Counted from the first letter of the stretch, positions 49,810 to 58,864 are shown. The stretch is 64,000 bases of DNA from Sphingomonadaceae bacterium (GCA_020850455.1 JADZEQ010000001.1:124001-188000); one strand, 5' to 3'. Numbers and translations are program-made. Notes: generated by a model from the sequence alone, not told the origin.

Positions 49810-50955
49810 TCAATCTCTCCGTCTCAAACCGATGGTGAGCAAAGCGGCAACAACCGCCAACACACCACTGGACCCTACCGGCAGTGCGTAGCCGCCGCTG
49901 GCATCGTAAAGCCAGCCAGCTGCCGCAGGCGCCAAGGCCCCCAACAGCCCTGAGATCGTCAGGGTCACGCCCAGCATGGTCGCGAAGGCGCGCGTCCCAA
50001 TCAGCTCGGCGAGTACCATCGGACCAACCTGATTGGGCAATCCGCCGGCGAGACCCCAGAGCAATACAAACGCCGCGACCGCGACATTTCCTGCCGTACC
50101 CGCGTCCGGCCCCACGCCGAGAAGGCAAAATGTGCCTATCGCCTGAAGCAGGAGGCAAGCCGGAAGCACCCGCCTTGCCCCCAATCGATCGGCCAAGACG
50201 CCGCCAATGAGCAGTCCGGGCAAGGCCATAAGGTTGGATAGACCATAGATGGCAACCGCATTTCCCTGCAGATAACCGGCACGCAAAAGCATCGCGACGA
50301 TATTGAACAGGATAGCGTACATGCAAATCTGGCTGATCGTGAGGGCAATAGTCAGCCGCCAGTAGCTCGGAAGTTTCGCAACCGCCTGCGGGCCGGGCCC
50401 GGTTGCAGCCATCGCATCGGCATCGACACCTGTCGGCCCACCACGGCCGACTTGAATCAACGCCACGAAAGGAATGCATATTGCCGCAATTGCGGCTCCC
50501 GAAATGCCGAATGCTGCGCGCCAGCCGAATTCGGCGATGAGCCAGCCGCTGAGCGCCGGTACCGCCGTTCCGGCAAGTGCGGTACTACCGATGAACACGC
50601 CGATCGCCAGACCGCGCCTAGCGACAAAACTGCTGGTGATCGCGGCGATGCCCGGAACGATCGTTGCGAGGCCGCCCCCCAATCCCGTCATTGCCATTGC
50701 AACCATCAGCATCGGAAGCGACGTCAGGCGGGCAGCCAACGCCCAGCCAACCGCGCAGAGCACCGCCCCCATCGCAACCAGGGTACGAATTTCGAGCCGC
50801 CCCATCAGGGGGCCGACGACCAGATTGCCCAGGCTGAATCCAAGCAACATGGCCATCGGAAGGCCGCCTGTCGCTGTCTCGCTCCACCCGAACGCATGCT
50901 GAACGGTCGGCAGATAGACCCCCATCCGCCTTTGCCCGGTACGAGCGATGCGCAT
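49810..50955 (-). pseudogene. MFS transporter, apparently truncated at the N-terminus
   Basis: This reads as 381 residues of a major facilitator protein, with 11 or so hydrophobic helices and a family-typical LPTVQHAFGWSETATG after the first helix. The residues before it (MRIARTGQRRMGVY) are basic and not hydrophobic, so the first membrane helix is missing. The reading frame of an unrelated fragment runs straight into this point from upstream. I infer loss of the true start when DNA was joined near 50945. It may still be translated from ATG 50955, but probably does not function normally. Confidence 0.65.
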
Positions 50956-51440
50956 TGATCCAGCTCCCAGAGCTTGCGGATTCGCGCGATGACCGGGATG
51001 AGCCGGTTTCGCTGCTTTGCGGACAGGTCGGCCGGCTGGAACATGGGCTCAAGCAGCGCGGAAAGGGGGTCAATGCCGCACAGACGCAGGGCAGCGATCA
51101 TTTCGCTTTCAGGTTCGGTCACCGCTTCGAGGAGCTCATCCAGCCGGTTGGCCCATCGCTCCCACTCAGCAGGAGTTCGCACGCCTTGATATTCAGTGAG
51201 CTTAACGACCAGCCTCATAGCCCACCTTAGCGGGTAGTCGGCCGCTGCCTTATCAGGACTGGGAGAGTCCTCATTACCCGCGTCGTCGCGCGCGAAGTCA
51301 CCATCGCGTTCACTGGGCATTGCTTGCGGGAACATCGCGAGCTCGTGCAGGACATCGTCCAATCGTTTCGGCGCCGGGGGAGGAAGAATGAAGCCTCCGT
51401 CGGTGAGGATCGGCACCTCTGCACCCGAAGGGCCTAGCAC
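50945..51440 (-). pseudogene. Fragment of an unknown mobile-element protein
   Basis: The reading frame carries a sensible soluble protein from LGPSGAEVPILTDGG through PLRWAMRLVVKLTEYQGV to NRLIPVIARIRKLWEL. After about 50945 the same frame passes into the MFS gene out of register and becomes meaningless. At the other end it joins, in frame, a pilin-like segment. I do not recognise the family. The two joins make this a remnant, not a normal gene. Confidence 0.55.
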
Positions 51441-51695
51441 ACCCGTGCCGACGCCGATGCCGACACCGACAGGAACAGCGACCTGTCCGAGCGAGAACCG
51501 GCCCGAGGCGAGACCGATGAGGCCGCCTGCAAGGCTGAGGACGGTGATGATCTTGCCGCCCGAGCCTTCGAGGAAATCGGTGAATTTCGTGAGAGCAGGG
51601 GTGAAGGTCGTGTCGGCGCCCGCGTAGGCGGCGCTGGCGGCGAGGGCTGCGACCGCAAGCGGTACCGCGAAGGTCAGTCCGTCGTGTGACGACCC
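51441..51695 (-). pseudogene. Fragment of a conjugative pilin (TraA/TrbC/VirB2-like)
   Basis: The frame reads ADTTFTPALTKFTDFLEGSG, then a glycine-rich pair of membrane segments (ITVLSLAGGLIGLASGRFSL; VGVGIGVGTGV), the layout of F-type or VirB2-like pilins. A partial signal sequence (VPLAVAALAASAAYAG) precedes it, but no start codon exists between it and the TAG at 51696-51698. It is open at the other end and fused to the unknown fragment. This suggests a former conjugative element. Confidence 0.6.
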
Positions 51696-51880
51696 CTACC
51701 GAACATTCGGGACATGGCTCAAGTGGCGCAGCGTCTACCGGCTCTATGACAAGGGCACCATTCTTCACCAACGGCGTCGTGAACAAGACTGCCAGCGGCA
51801 ACACGAAGCTGGGCGTTGCGACGGAATCCGTCCCCAACCCCAGCCCGGACGTTGCCGTCCGCCTTAACGGGTCGTTCTGA
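51686..51880 (+). pseudogene. Possible C-terminal fragment of a phage DUF2190-like protein
   Basis: The reading frame ends in KTASGNTKLGVATESV and VAVRLNGSF, a pattern I associate with the C-terminus of small phage capsid-associated DUF2190 proteins. The first 25 residues look like non-coding sequence, and the frame begins at the break next to the pilin fragment. At 64 residues it is about half the family length. Confidence 0.45.
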
Positions 51881-51887
51881 GGCAGCG

Positions 51888-52082
51888 ATGGCCCGGACGC
51901 CCGCCAGCTTTAAGCAAACCGACGTGCTGCGAGCGGTGAAAGCCGTTCAGGCCGCCGGGCTTGAGGTGGCGGGCGTAGAGGCCGCGCCGGACGGAACTAT
52001 CCGAGTCCTTACCTCCAAAAGCTCCCAAGTCCCGACCTCACCTTTCGATGAGTGGAAGCAACGCCATGCGAGTTCGTCTTAA
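51888..52082 (+). CDS. Small protein upstream of the integrase
   Basis: This encodes 64 residues (MARTPASFKQTDVLRAVKAV...). I recall short proteins of this kind directly before phage-type integrases in alphaproteobacteria. The sequence suggests an N-terminal helical region and then a strand pair (GVEAAPDGTIRVLT). It overlaps the integrase start by 17 bases, so the two are co-translated. An excisionase or accessory role is possible but unproven. Confidence 0.65.
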   Translation: MARTPASFKQTDVLRAVKAVQAAGLEVAGVEAAPDGTIRVLTSKSSQVPTSPFDEWKQRHASSS

Positions 52083-53127
52083 AGGCATCAACCGGATAAC
52101 CAAGAAACTGGCGTCCGGTGAGACCGTCACCTATTACTACGCTTGGAAGGGCGGCCCCCGGCTGGAGGGAACGCCCGGCTCCGCTGAGTTCCATGCGAGC
52201 TATAACCGCGCCGTGGCATCGCGCCGGGCCGCGCCTAAGGACCGCCTCCAGTCGATCCTAGACAAGTTTGAGGCGTCTACCGATTTCGCCGATCTCGCTG
52301 AGCGGACCCGGAAGGATTACCGCAAGCTGTTGCGAGTCATCGAGTCCGAGTTCGGCGACTTCCCGATTGCCGGGCTGGAGGACCGCCGGACCCGTGGCGA
52401 GTTCCTAGCATGGCGCGAACGGCTGGCGGTCAAGTCGCGGCGGCAAGCGGACTATGCTTTCGCGGTTCTCGCTCGCTCCCTGTCGTGGGCATACAATCGC
52501 GGCCTTGTCCCGGTGAATCCGTGCGAGCGTCCGGGCCGCCTCTACCGTGCCGCCCGTTCGGAGGCCGTCTGGTCCGATGCCGATGAGGCCGCGTTCTACG
52601 CAAAGGCCCCGTCTCACCTCCACCTTGCCCTCCGGCTGGCGCTCTGGACCGGGCAGCGGCAAGGCGATTTGCTCCGGCTGACGTGGGCCGCCTATGACGG
52701 AACTCATATCCGGCTGAGGCAGCGGAAAACGAAAGTCCCGGTCCATATCCCCGTCGGCGCTCCGCTCAAGGCGGCGCTGGACGAAGCCAAGCGCAAGCTG
52801 GCGGAACGGGACGACAAGCGGCCCCGGCCTCTGACGATCCTCGCAACCGAACGCGGCACGACATGGACGGAATCCGGCTTTCGCGCCTCGTGGCGCAAGG
52901 GCTGCCAAAAGGCGGGCGTGACGGACCTCACCTTTCACGACCTCCGGGGCACCGCCGTTACGCGGCTGGCGAAGGCCGGTTGCACCGTGCCGGAGATTGC
53001 GACGATCACCGGGCATAGTCTCAAGGACGTGGGGACGATCCTCGATAGTCACTATCTGAACCGCGATAGCGCGCTGGGAGAATCCGCCATTCGGAAGCTC
53101 GAAAGGGGAACAAGTTCTCCCAACTGA
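52066..53127 (+). CDS. Tyrosine recombinase/phage-type integrase
   Basis: This encodes 353 residues from ATG 52066 (GGAAG upstream); ATG 52048 is an alternative. The N-terminal arm and core-binding region (LAERTRKDYRKLLRVIESEF) precede the catalytic domain. The catalytic residues are Arg in LALWTGQRQGDLLRLTW, HxxR in FHDLRGTAVTRL, His in TITGHSLKD and the nucleophile Tyr in ILDSHYLNRD. All are present, so the enzyme may be active. It lies 68 bases from the 3' end of tRNA-Met, the usual target arrangement. Confidence 0.93.
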   Translation: MRVRLKGINRITKKLASGETVTYYYAWKGGPRLEGTPGSAEFHASYNRAVASRRAAPKDRLQSILDKFEASTDFADLAERTRKDYRKLLRVIESEFGDFPIAGLEDRRTRGEFLAWRERLAVKSRRQADYAFAVLARSLSWAYNRGLVPVNPCERPGRLYRAARSEAVWSDADEAAFYAKAPSHLHLALRLALWTGQRQGDLLRLTWAAYDGTHIRLRQRKTKVPVHIPVGAPLKAALDEAKRKLAERDDKRPRPLTILATERGTTWTESGFRASWRKGCQKAGVTDLTFHDLRGTAVTRLAKAGCTVPEIATITGHSLKDVGTILDSHYLNRDSALGESAIRKLERGTSSPN

Positions 53128-53195
53128 CCGCCCAACTGCCTTGGGCGTGTCTAACGACGATCTGGAGAAAGTCGCGCAATATCAATACGTTGGAA

Positions 53196-53272
53196 TGGTA
53201 GCGGAGGAGGGACTCGAACCCCCGACACGCGGATTATGATTCCGCTGCTCTAACCGGCTGAGCTACTCCGCC
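53196..53272 (-). tRNA. tRNA-Met (CAT)
   Basis: The reverse strand begins GGCGGAGTAGCTCAGCCGG, pairs its acceptor with CTCCGCT and ends in ACCA. The anticodon stem GCGGA/TCCGC encloses ATCATAA with anticodon CAT. The variable loop and T arm (GGGGGTTCGAGTCCC) are normal. Elongator tRNA-Met is most likely; tRNA-Ile2, which has the same unmodified anticodon, cannot be fully excluded. The 3' end faces the integrase. Confidence 0.93.
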
Positions 53273-53443
53273 ACGCAATGCGTCAGGCCCCTTAGCGGGG
53301 GCGCGGCGCGGGCTATAGGGAGCCGCCCGCCGATGGTCAAGCACCGGAATCGGCGCAGGCGCGACGGGCTGTGCGGCGGCTTGTTTGTCGGCCAAAAGCG
53401 GCGCAAAACATGCGCATAAAAATGATTTGGGGGAGTGGATGCG

Positions 53444-53896
53444 ATGGACAATGACAATGGTGCAGCGACCGGCGCAAGCGAAAGCCCGCGCGGCATGTGG
53501 GTCGTCGGGGCTGGGCTGCTGGTCTGGAACCTCATCGGCCTAGCCGCATTTTACATGCAATCGACGATGGACTTGACCGAATTGGCCAAGAGCGACCCGG
53601 TAACTGCCCGCGAATTGGCCGCCATGCCGCAATGGGCATGGTGGGTTTATGGCACGGCGACCATCTCGGGCGTTGCGGCGGCCATCGCGCTATTGCTCAA
53701 AAGGCGTGTAGCCTTTTGGCTCTTTGCCCTGTCTTTATTGTGCGTCATCATCCAGTTCAGCCGCAGCCTGTTGATGACCAATTTGGTCGCCGACAAGGGG
53801 TGGAGCGTCGCCATTTTCCCGCTGGTTATCGCCGCGATTGGCGGCTTTCAGCTATGGTGGACCAAGCTGTGCGATGGTCAGGGCCAATTGCGCTAA
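53444..53896 (+). CDS. Predicted four-helix membrane protein
   Basis: This encodes 150 residues from ATG 53444, behind GGGGGAG. Four hydrophobic segments are visible: VVGAGLLVWNLIGLAAF, WWVYGTATISGVAAAIALLL, VAFWLFALSLLCVIIQF and VAIFPLVIAAIGGFQLW. I recognise small sphingomonad membrane proteins of this shape but no function. It stands alone, convergent with mltG. Confidence 0.75.
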   Translation: MDNDNGAATGASESPRGMWVVGAGLLVWNLIGLAAFYMQSTMDLTELAKSDPVTARELAAMPQWAWWVYGTATISGVAAAIALLLKRRVAFWLFALSLLCVIIQFSRSLLMTNLVADKGWSVAIFPLVIAAIGGFQLWWTKLCDGQGQLR

Positions 53897-53912
53897 AGCG
53901 CGGCGGCGCGCC

Positions 53913-54848
53913 CTAAATCTCCCCCCGTTCGCGGCGGATGGCACGCCAGCGCGCGACATTGCGATTATGTTCGGCCAGCGTGCGCGCAAAAATATGCCCG
54001 CCGGTGCCGTCGGCCACGAAATAGAGATAGTCGCTCGATTCGGGGTTTAATGCGGCGCGGATCGACGCTTGCCCGGGGTTGGCAATCGGCCCCACCGGCA
54101 AGCCGCGCATCGTATAGGTATTATAGTCGTTGACCGCATCAATCTCCGACCGGCGGATGCGGCGGCCGAGCGCCTTGCCGCGCGTAATCGGGTAAATGAT
54201 CGTCGGGTCAGCTTGCAGCATGATGCCCCGACGCAAACGGTTGGAATAGACGGCGGCAACCCGGCGGCGTTCGCTCGCCTTGGCGGTTTCCTTTTCAATG
54301 ATGGAGGCAAGCGTCATCGCCTCCACCCGGTTGGTCGGCACCGCATTGGGGCTACGCTCTGCCCATGCCCGCGCAAAGGCCCGGTCCATCGCCGCCTGCA
54401 TCCGTGCGACCACTGCCGCGCGGCTTTCGCCACGGCGTATGGCATAGCTGTCGGGCAATATGCTGCCCTCTGCGGGGACATTTATGCTGCCGGTCAGCAA
54501 GGGGTTGGCCATCAGCCGGTCATAGACCATGATCGACGGCATCCCCTCTGGCACCATGACCATATGCTGGATGACCCGGCCCGCCTGGAGCATGGCGAGA
54601 ACGTCGGACTGGCTGGTGCCTGCGCGCACCGCATATTCGCCGGGCTTGATCGACGCGCTGCCGCCGAACAATCGCACATGGCGGACAAAGGCATCGGCGT
54701 CCTCTATCGCACCCGCATCCTCCATAATCGTCGCGGCGCGGCGGACGCTCGCCCCCTCGGGAATGACAAATTCGCTATTGCTCGGCGCGCCACCCGAACA
54801 AGCGGCCAGCAACAGGGCCAAGAGGATGGTCAGCAGGTTGCGTTTCAT
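53913..54848 (-). CDS. mltG: Endolytic murein transglycosylase
   Basis: This 311-residue protein cleaves nascent glycan strands at the inner membrane. It has a lipoprotein-like N-terminus (ILLALLLAACSGG) in place of a plain membrane anchor. A LysM-like segment precedes the YceG core, with the catalytic glutamate in ASIIEKETAKASER and the NTYTMRGLPVGPIANPG motif. It lies at the end of the fab run, as is common, with a GxxExxY gene inserted before it. Confidence 0.94.
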   Translation of the reverse strand: MKRNLLTILLALLLAACSGGAPSNSEFVIPEGASVRRAATIMEDAGAIEDADAFVRHVRLFGGSASIKPGEYAVRAGTSQSDVLAMLQAGRVIQHMVMVPEGMPSIMVYDRLMANPLLTGSINVPAEGSILPDSYAIRRGESRAAVVARMQAAMDRAFARAWAERSPNAVPTNRVEAMTLASIIEKETAKASERRRVAAVYSNRLRRGIMLQADPTIIYPITRGKALGRRIRRSEIDAVNDYNTYTMRGLPVGPIANPGQASIRAALNPESSDYLYFVADGTGGHIFARTLAEHNRNVARWRAIRRERGEI

Positions 54849-55282
54849 TGGGCGAATCCGTCCGATATTTGGTTCACGCGGAGCCGCGAAGTCGCGGAGG
54901 GTTTATGGCCGTTGACGATGCGCCGCACCCCTTCCTTCAAGGTCGCACCACCAAAATTAATCAATAGACCCACGGGCTGATCCATCAGGCGCAGGTATGT
55001 CAATAATTGCTTGGCATGGGCGTTGTTCAATCGATCAACAGATTTTATTTCAACGACCAGACGATTGTCGACGAGCAGGTCGACCCTGAACGCACCCGTA
55101 AAACGGGTGCCTTCAAAAAATATGTCCACCGCGCGCTGCCTTTCGACTGGATATCCAGCTGACAACAGCATCCCCGCCAATATGGTTTCATAAACGCTTT
55201 CGAGCAAACCGGGGCCGAGTTCGCGATGAATCCGTAACGCCAAGTCGAGCACATCGCCGCTGACGTCATCAATCGGCTTCAC
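54845..55282 (-). CDS. GxxExxY-family protein
   Basis: This 145-residue protein carries the family signature in LGPGLLESVYETILAGML and VDLLVDNRLVVEIKSVDRLN, recalling the PD-(D/E)XK nuclease fold (Asp, then ExK). It ends with INFGGATLKEGVRRIVN, also typical. The function is unknown; these genes are scattered widely and are often thought to be mobile. It overlaps mltG by four bases and starts 34 bases after fabF, so it is now part of that operon. Confidence 0.88.
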   Translation of the reverse strand: MKPIDDVSGDVLDLALRIHRELGPGLLESVYETILAGMLLSAGYPVERQRAVDIFFEGTRFTGAFRVDLLVDNRLVVEIKSVDRLNNAHAKQLLTYLRLMDQPVGLLINFGGATLKEGVRRIVNGHKPSATSRLRVNQISDGFAQ

Positions 55283-55316
55283 TGCACCCCTCCGCGTCCC
55301 CGCGCCTCCGCGCGCA

Positions 55317-56582
55317 TTAGTCGCTATCCAGCGCCTTCATCACCAGACTGGCATTGGTGCCGCCAAAACCAAAGCTGTTGTTGAGCACCGCCTTTACCGT
55401 CCGCTTGCGCGCGACATGGGGGACAAGGTCGACGCCATCGGTCCCCTCATCCGGATTGTCGAGGTTGAGCGTCGGGGGAACAATCTGGTCGCGAATGGCG
55501 AGGATGCAGAATATCGCCTCCACCGCGCCAGCACCGCCAAGCAAATGGCCAATCGCCGACTTGGTCGAGCTCATCGACACATGGCCGATGGCATCGCCAA
55601 ATAGCCGTTTGACCGCCCCCAATTCGATAGTGTCGGCCATGGTGGAGGTGCCGTGCGCATTGATATAATCAATATCCGCTGGGGTCATCCCCGCCTTTTT
55701 CAACGCCATTTCCATCGCGCGATAGGCGCCAAAACCCTCCGGATGCGGGGCAGTGACGTGATAGGCATCACCCGACAGACCATAGCCGACGACTTCGGCA
55801 TAGATTTTCGCGCCGCGCGCCTTGGCATGTTCATATTCTTCAAGGACGAGGACGCCCGCCCCTTCGCCCATGACGAAGCCATCGCGGTCCTTGTCATAGG
55901 GGCGGCTGGCCCGTTCGGGTTCGTCGTTGAACGCGGTGCATAGCGCGCGCGCTTGGGCAAATCCGGCAATGCCGATCGGGCAGATGGTCGCCTCCGCACC
56001 GCCCGCCAGCATGATGTCGGCATCCCCATCGCGGATCATCCGCGCGGCATCGCCAATCGAGTGCGCGCCGGTCGAACAAGCCGTAACCACCGCATGATTG
56101 GGGCCCATCAGCCCATATTTGATGCTGACCTGTCCGGAGACGAGGTTGATCAGCCGCCCGTGGACGAAATGCGGGCTGACCCGGCCCGGCCCCTTTTCGG
56201 CGAGCACCAAGGATTCGCTTTCAATCCCCGGCAGGCCGCCAATCCCCGCACCGATCGAACAGCCAGCGCGCAGGCGGGTCGCTTCGTCCATGTCGGTCAG
56301 CCCCGCATCTTCGAGCGCTTGGCCTGCCGCGTCGATGCCATAGATGATGAAGGGATCAACCTGACGCTGGGTTTTAACATCGACGCGTTTATTGGCGTCA
56401 AAGCCCCATGGGTGGTCCGCGCCCTTCACCTCGCAGGCGATATGGCATTTCTGATCCGCCGTATCGAAATGGGTGATGCGCCCCGCACCCGATTTGCTGG
56501 CCAGCAAATTGGCCCAAGTCGTTTCGACATCCCCACCCAAGGGCGTGACAAGTCCCAGTCCGGTGACAACGATACGGCGCAT
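55317..56582 (-). CDS. fabF: 3-oxoacyl-[acyl-carrier-protein] synthase II
   Basis: This 421-residue condensing enzyme elongates fatty acyl chains. I chose ATG 56582 (MRRIVVTGLG) with GAGGGG upstream. The nucleophile Cys lies in VVTACSTGAHSIGDA, and the two catalytic histidines are in NAHGTSTMADTIE and SAIGHLLGGAGAVE. It follows acpP on the same strand after about 180 bases. Confidence 0.97.
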   Translation of the reverse strand: MRRIVVTGLGLVTPLGGDVETTWANLLASKSGAGRITHFDTADQKCHIACEVKGADHPWGFDANKRVDVKTQRQVDPFIIYGIDAAGQALEDAGLTDMDEATRLRAGCSIGAGIGGLPGIESESLVLAEKGPGRVSPHFVHGRLINLVSGQVSIKYGLMGPNHAVVTACSTGAHSIGDAARMIRDGDADIMLAGGAEATICPIGIAGFAQARALCTAFNDEPERASRPYDKDRDGFVMGEGAGVLVLEEYEHAKARGAKIYAEVVGYGLSGDAYHVTAPHPEGFGAYRAMEMALKKAGMTPADIDYINAHGTSTMADTIELGAVKRLFGDAIGHVSMSSTKSAIGHLLGGAGAVEAIFCILAIRDQIVPPTLNLDNPDEGTDGVDLVPHVARKRTVKAVLNNSFGFGGTNASLVMKALDSD

Positions 56583-56762
56583 GCTCAACCCCTCTTACAC
56601 CCGTAAATCCTGACGCGGCCAAGCGCCGCGCCCCCAATCCTTGCTGCCAGATAGCAGCGACCCCCCGGTTTACCAATGCGCTTTTGGGGCGCACGGGGCC
56701 GGGGGGTCGAAAATCATCACGACAGCGCGGAAGCCGCTTCGCAATGCCTGACTAAAGAAAAA

Positions 56763-56996
56763 TCAGCCTGCCGCGTCGATGAAGTCAATCGCATCCTTGA
56801 CGGTGCTGATTTTTTCAGCGGCTTCGTCAGGGATTTCCACGTCGAATTCTTCTTCAAAGGCCATCACCAGTTCAACGATGTCGAGGCTGTCTGCCCCCAG
56901 ATCATCGATGAAGCTGGCATCTACGGTGACTTTTTCCGGTTCGACGCCGAGGTTTTCGGCGACGATTTTCTTTACCCGTTCAGCGGTGTCGCTCAT
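56763..56996 (-). CDS. acpP: Acyl carrier protein
   Basis: This 77-residue acidic protein carries the growing acyl chain. The phosphopantetheine attachment serine is in [20 protein letters not shown], the canonical DSLD(I/T)VE motif. Length and composition are normal. It lies between fabG and fabF, the standard order. Confidence 0.98.
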   Translation of the reverse strand: MSDTAERVKKIVAENLGVEPEKVTVDASFIDDLGADSLDIVELVMAFEEEFDVEIPDEAAEKISTVKDAIDFIDAAG

Positions 56997-57130
56997 GGCG
57001 TGCTTCCCCTTGGTTGTGAAACTGATTCAAAAATTGATTCAAAATTTTGATTCAAGCGCGTCCCTAAAGTGGCGGGCGGGCGGGCGCAAGCCTTCGTTTG
57101 ACGGCCGCGCATTTCCGCGCCCTCCACCGG

Positions 57131-57871
57131 TCAGATCATCGCCATCCCGCCATTGACGTGCAAAGTCTGGCCGCTGACATAACCCGCCTCCCGGCTCGCA
57201 AGATAGACGGCGGCGGCGGCAATATCCCCCCCTTCGCCCATATGCCCCATCGGGATGCGCGCGTTCAGCGCCTCCTTCTGTGCGTCGGGCAGGGCATCGG
57301 TCATGGCGGATGCGATGAAACCCGGCGCGATGCAATTGGCAGTAATCCCGCGGCTCGCCAATTCCTGCGCGACCGATTTGGTCATGCCGATCAGCCCCGC
57401 CTTGGACGCCGCATAATTGGCCTGCCCCGGATTGCCGGTGACCCCGACGACGCTGGTGACCGAAATAATCCGGCCGAAACGCTGTTTCATCATCGGGCGT
57501 GCGGCATCGCGCATCAGCATGAAGGCGGCCTGCAAATTGACGCGCAGAACCGATTCAAAATCGGCATCGCTCATCCGCATCAACAAGCCATCGCGGGTAA
57601 TCCCCGCATTATTGACCAAAATGTCGAGCCGCCCGCCCAGCGCATCGCTCGCCCGGCCGATCAGCGTGCCAACCGCCGCTGTGTCCGACAGGTCACACGG
57701 CGTTACCACATGGTTGCCGCCCAATTCAGCGGCAAAGGCTGCCAGTTTCGCCTCGTTACTACCCGACAAAGCGATGCGCGCGCCCTGCGCGGCAAGCGCG
57801 CGGGCAATCGCCGAACCAATGCCGCCGCTCGCGCCGGTCACCAACGCGGTCATTCCCGATAGATCGAACAT
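57131..57871 (-). CDS. fabG: 3-oxoacyl-[acyl-carrier-protein] reductase
   Basis: This 246-residue SDR reduces 3-oxoacyl-ACP with NADPH. It has ALVTGASGGIGSAIARALAA, LVNNAGITRDGLLMRM, and the catalytic YAASK in ANYAASKAGLIGMTK. The position between fabD and acpP confirms the role. AAGGA precedes the ATG. Confidence 0.97.
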   Translation of the reverse strand: MFDLSGMTALVTGASGGIGSAIARALAAQGARIALSGSNEAKLAAFAAELGGNHVVTPCDLSDTAAVGTLIGRASDALGGRLDILVNNAGITRDGLLMRMSDADFESVLRVNLQAAFMLMRDAARPMMKQRFGRIISVTSVVGVTGNPGQANYAASKAGLIGMTKSVAQELASRGITANCIAPGFIASAMTDALPDAQKEALNARIPMGHMGEGGDIAAAAVYLASREAGYVSGQTLHVNGGMAMI

Positions 57872-57896
57872 ATATTTTTCCTTAATTCACAATATC

Positions 57897-58832
57897 TTAT
57901 AGCGATTTCAAAAAGGCTTCTATGTCCGCCATCGAAATCAGGCTCACCGCTTCCACCTCTGGCGCGATGCGCTTGACCATCGGGGTCAACACTTTGCCGC
58001 CCAGTTCGACAAATTGCTGCACACCATTATTCGCCATCGCGGCGATGCTTTCGCGCCAACGTACACGGCCCGTCACCTGTTCGACCAATAATTGGCGCGC
58101 GGTATCGGCATCGCTGACCGGCGCAGCGGTAACATTGGCATAGAGGCTGACGGTCAACGCGCCCATCTGCGTTGCGGCAAGTTTCTGCGCCATCACATCG
58201 GCGGCACCTTGCATCAGGCTGCAATGAAAGGGTGCCGAAACGGGGAGCAAAACGCCCCGTTTAATGCCATGTTCCTTGACCAGTTCGACCGCGCGTTCAA
58301 TCGCCCCGCGATGCCCCGAAATCACGACTTGCGAGGGGTCATTGTCATTGGCGACCGCACAGATTTCGCCCTGCGCCGCAGCGTCGCACAGCGCGCTTGC
58401 CCGTTCGATATCCGCGCCCAAGAGCGCCGCCATCGCCCCGACGCCGACGGGCACGGCGGCCTGCATCGCATCACCGCGCGCGCGCAATAATTGAGCGGTC
58501 TGGCTGAGCGTGAACGCCCCCGCCGCGCATAATGCGCTATATTCACCCAGACTATGCCCCGCGACAAAATCCACCTTTTCGGAGAGTTTGAAGCCCCCCT
58601 CCCCCTCCAACACCCGCAAGGTGGCGATGGCGTTGGCCATGATCGCCGGTTGCGCATTGGCAGTGAGGGTCAGATCCCCCTCTGGCCCTTCTGCCATCAG
58701 GCGGAAAAGATTTTGGCTGAGCGCCGCATCCACTTCGCCAAAAACATCGCGCGCAGCAGCGCTGGCGTCGGCCAAGGCAACCCCCATACCGACCTGCTGG
58801 CTGCCCTGCCCCGGAAAAATAAATGCCCGCAT
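57897..58832 (-). CDS. fabD: Malonyl-CoA:ACP transacylase
   Basis: This 311-residue enzyme loads malonyl groups onto ACP. The start motif is MRAFIFPGQGSQQVGMG, the nucleophile serine lies in VAGHSLGEYSALCAAG, and the catalytic His in PVSAPFHCSLMQ. ATG 58832 was taken over the TTG one codon earlier. It heads fabD-fabG-acpP-fabF and is 32 bases downstream of ldcA on the same strand. Confidence 0.97.
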   Translation of the reverse strand: MRAFIFPGQGSQQVGMGVALADASAAARDVFGEVDAALSQNLFRLMAEGPEGDLTLTANAQPAIMANAIATLRVLEGEGGFKLSEKVDFVAGHSLGEYSALCAAGAFTLSQTAQLLRARGDAMQAAVPVGVGAMAALLGADIERASALCDAAAQGEICAVANDNDPSQVVISGHRGAIERAVELVKEHGIKRGVLLPVSAPFHCSLMQGAADVMAQKLAATQMGALTVSLYANVTAAPVSDADTARQLLVEQVTGRVRWRESIAAMANNGVQQFVELGGKVLTPMVKRIAPEVEAVSLISMADIEAFLKSL

Positions 58833-58864
58833 CAATTCAAAATCCTGTCTTAAAAAAACGACCC

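Larger units (their letters stand above)
50945..53195. mobile_element. Decayed integrated element next to tRNA-Met
   Basis: A complete integrase and its accessory gene adjoin the 3' end of a tRNA-Met gene. The rest of the stretch consists of joined fragments of a conjugative pilin, an unknown protein and a phage-like protein, and the far edge cuts into an MFS gene. I looked for a second copy of the tRNA 3' end around the far edge and saw none, so the original attachment boundary there has been lost or lies elsewhere. The flavoprotein and MFS genes could also be cargo. Confidence 0.6.

Noticed and set aside
53196-53230. Direct repeat of the tRNA-Met 3' end as an attachment site
   Set aside because: I scanned the region around 48440-51000 for a second copy and did not see one; a repeat outside the window is still possible.
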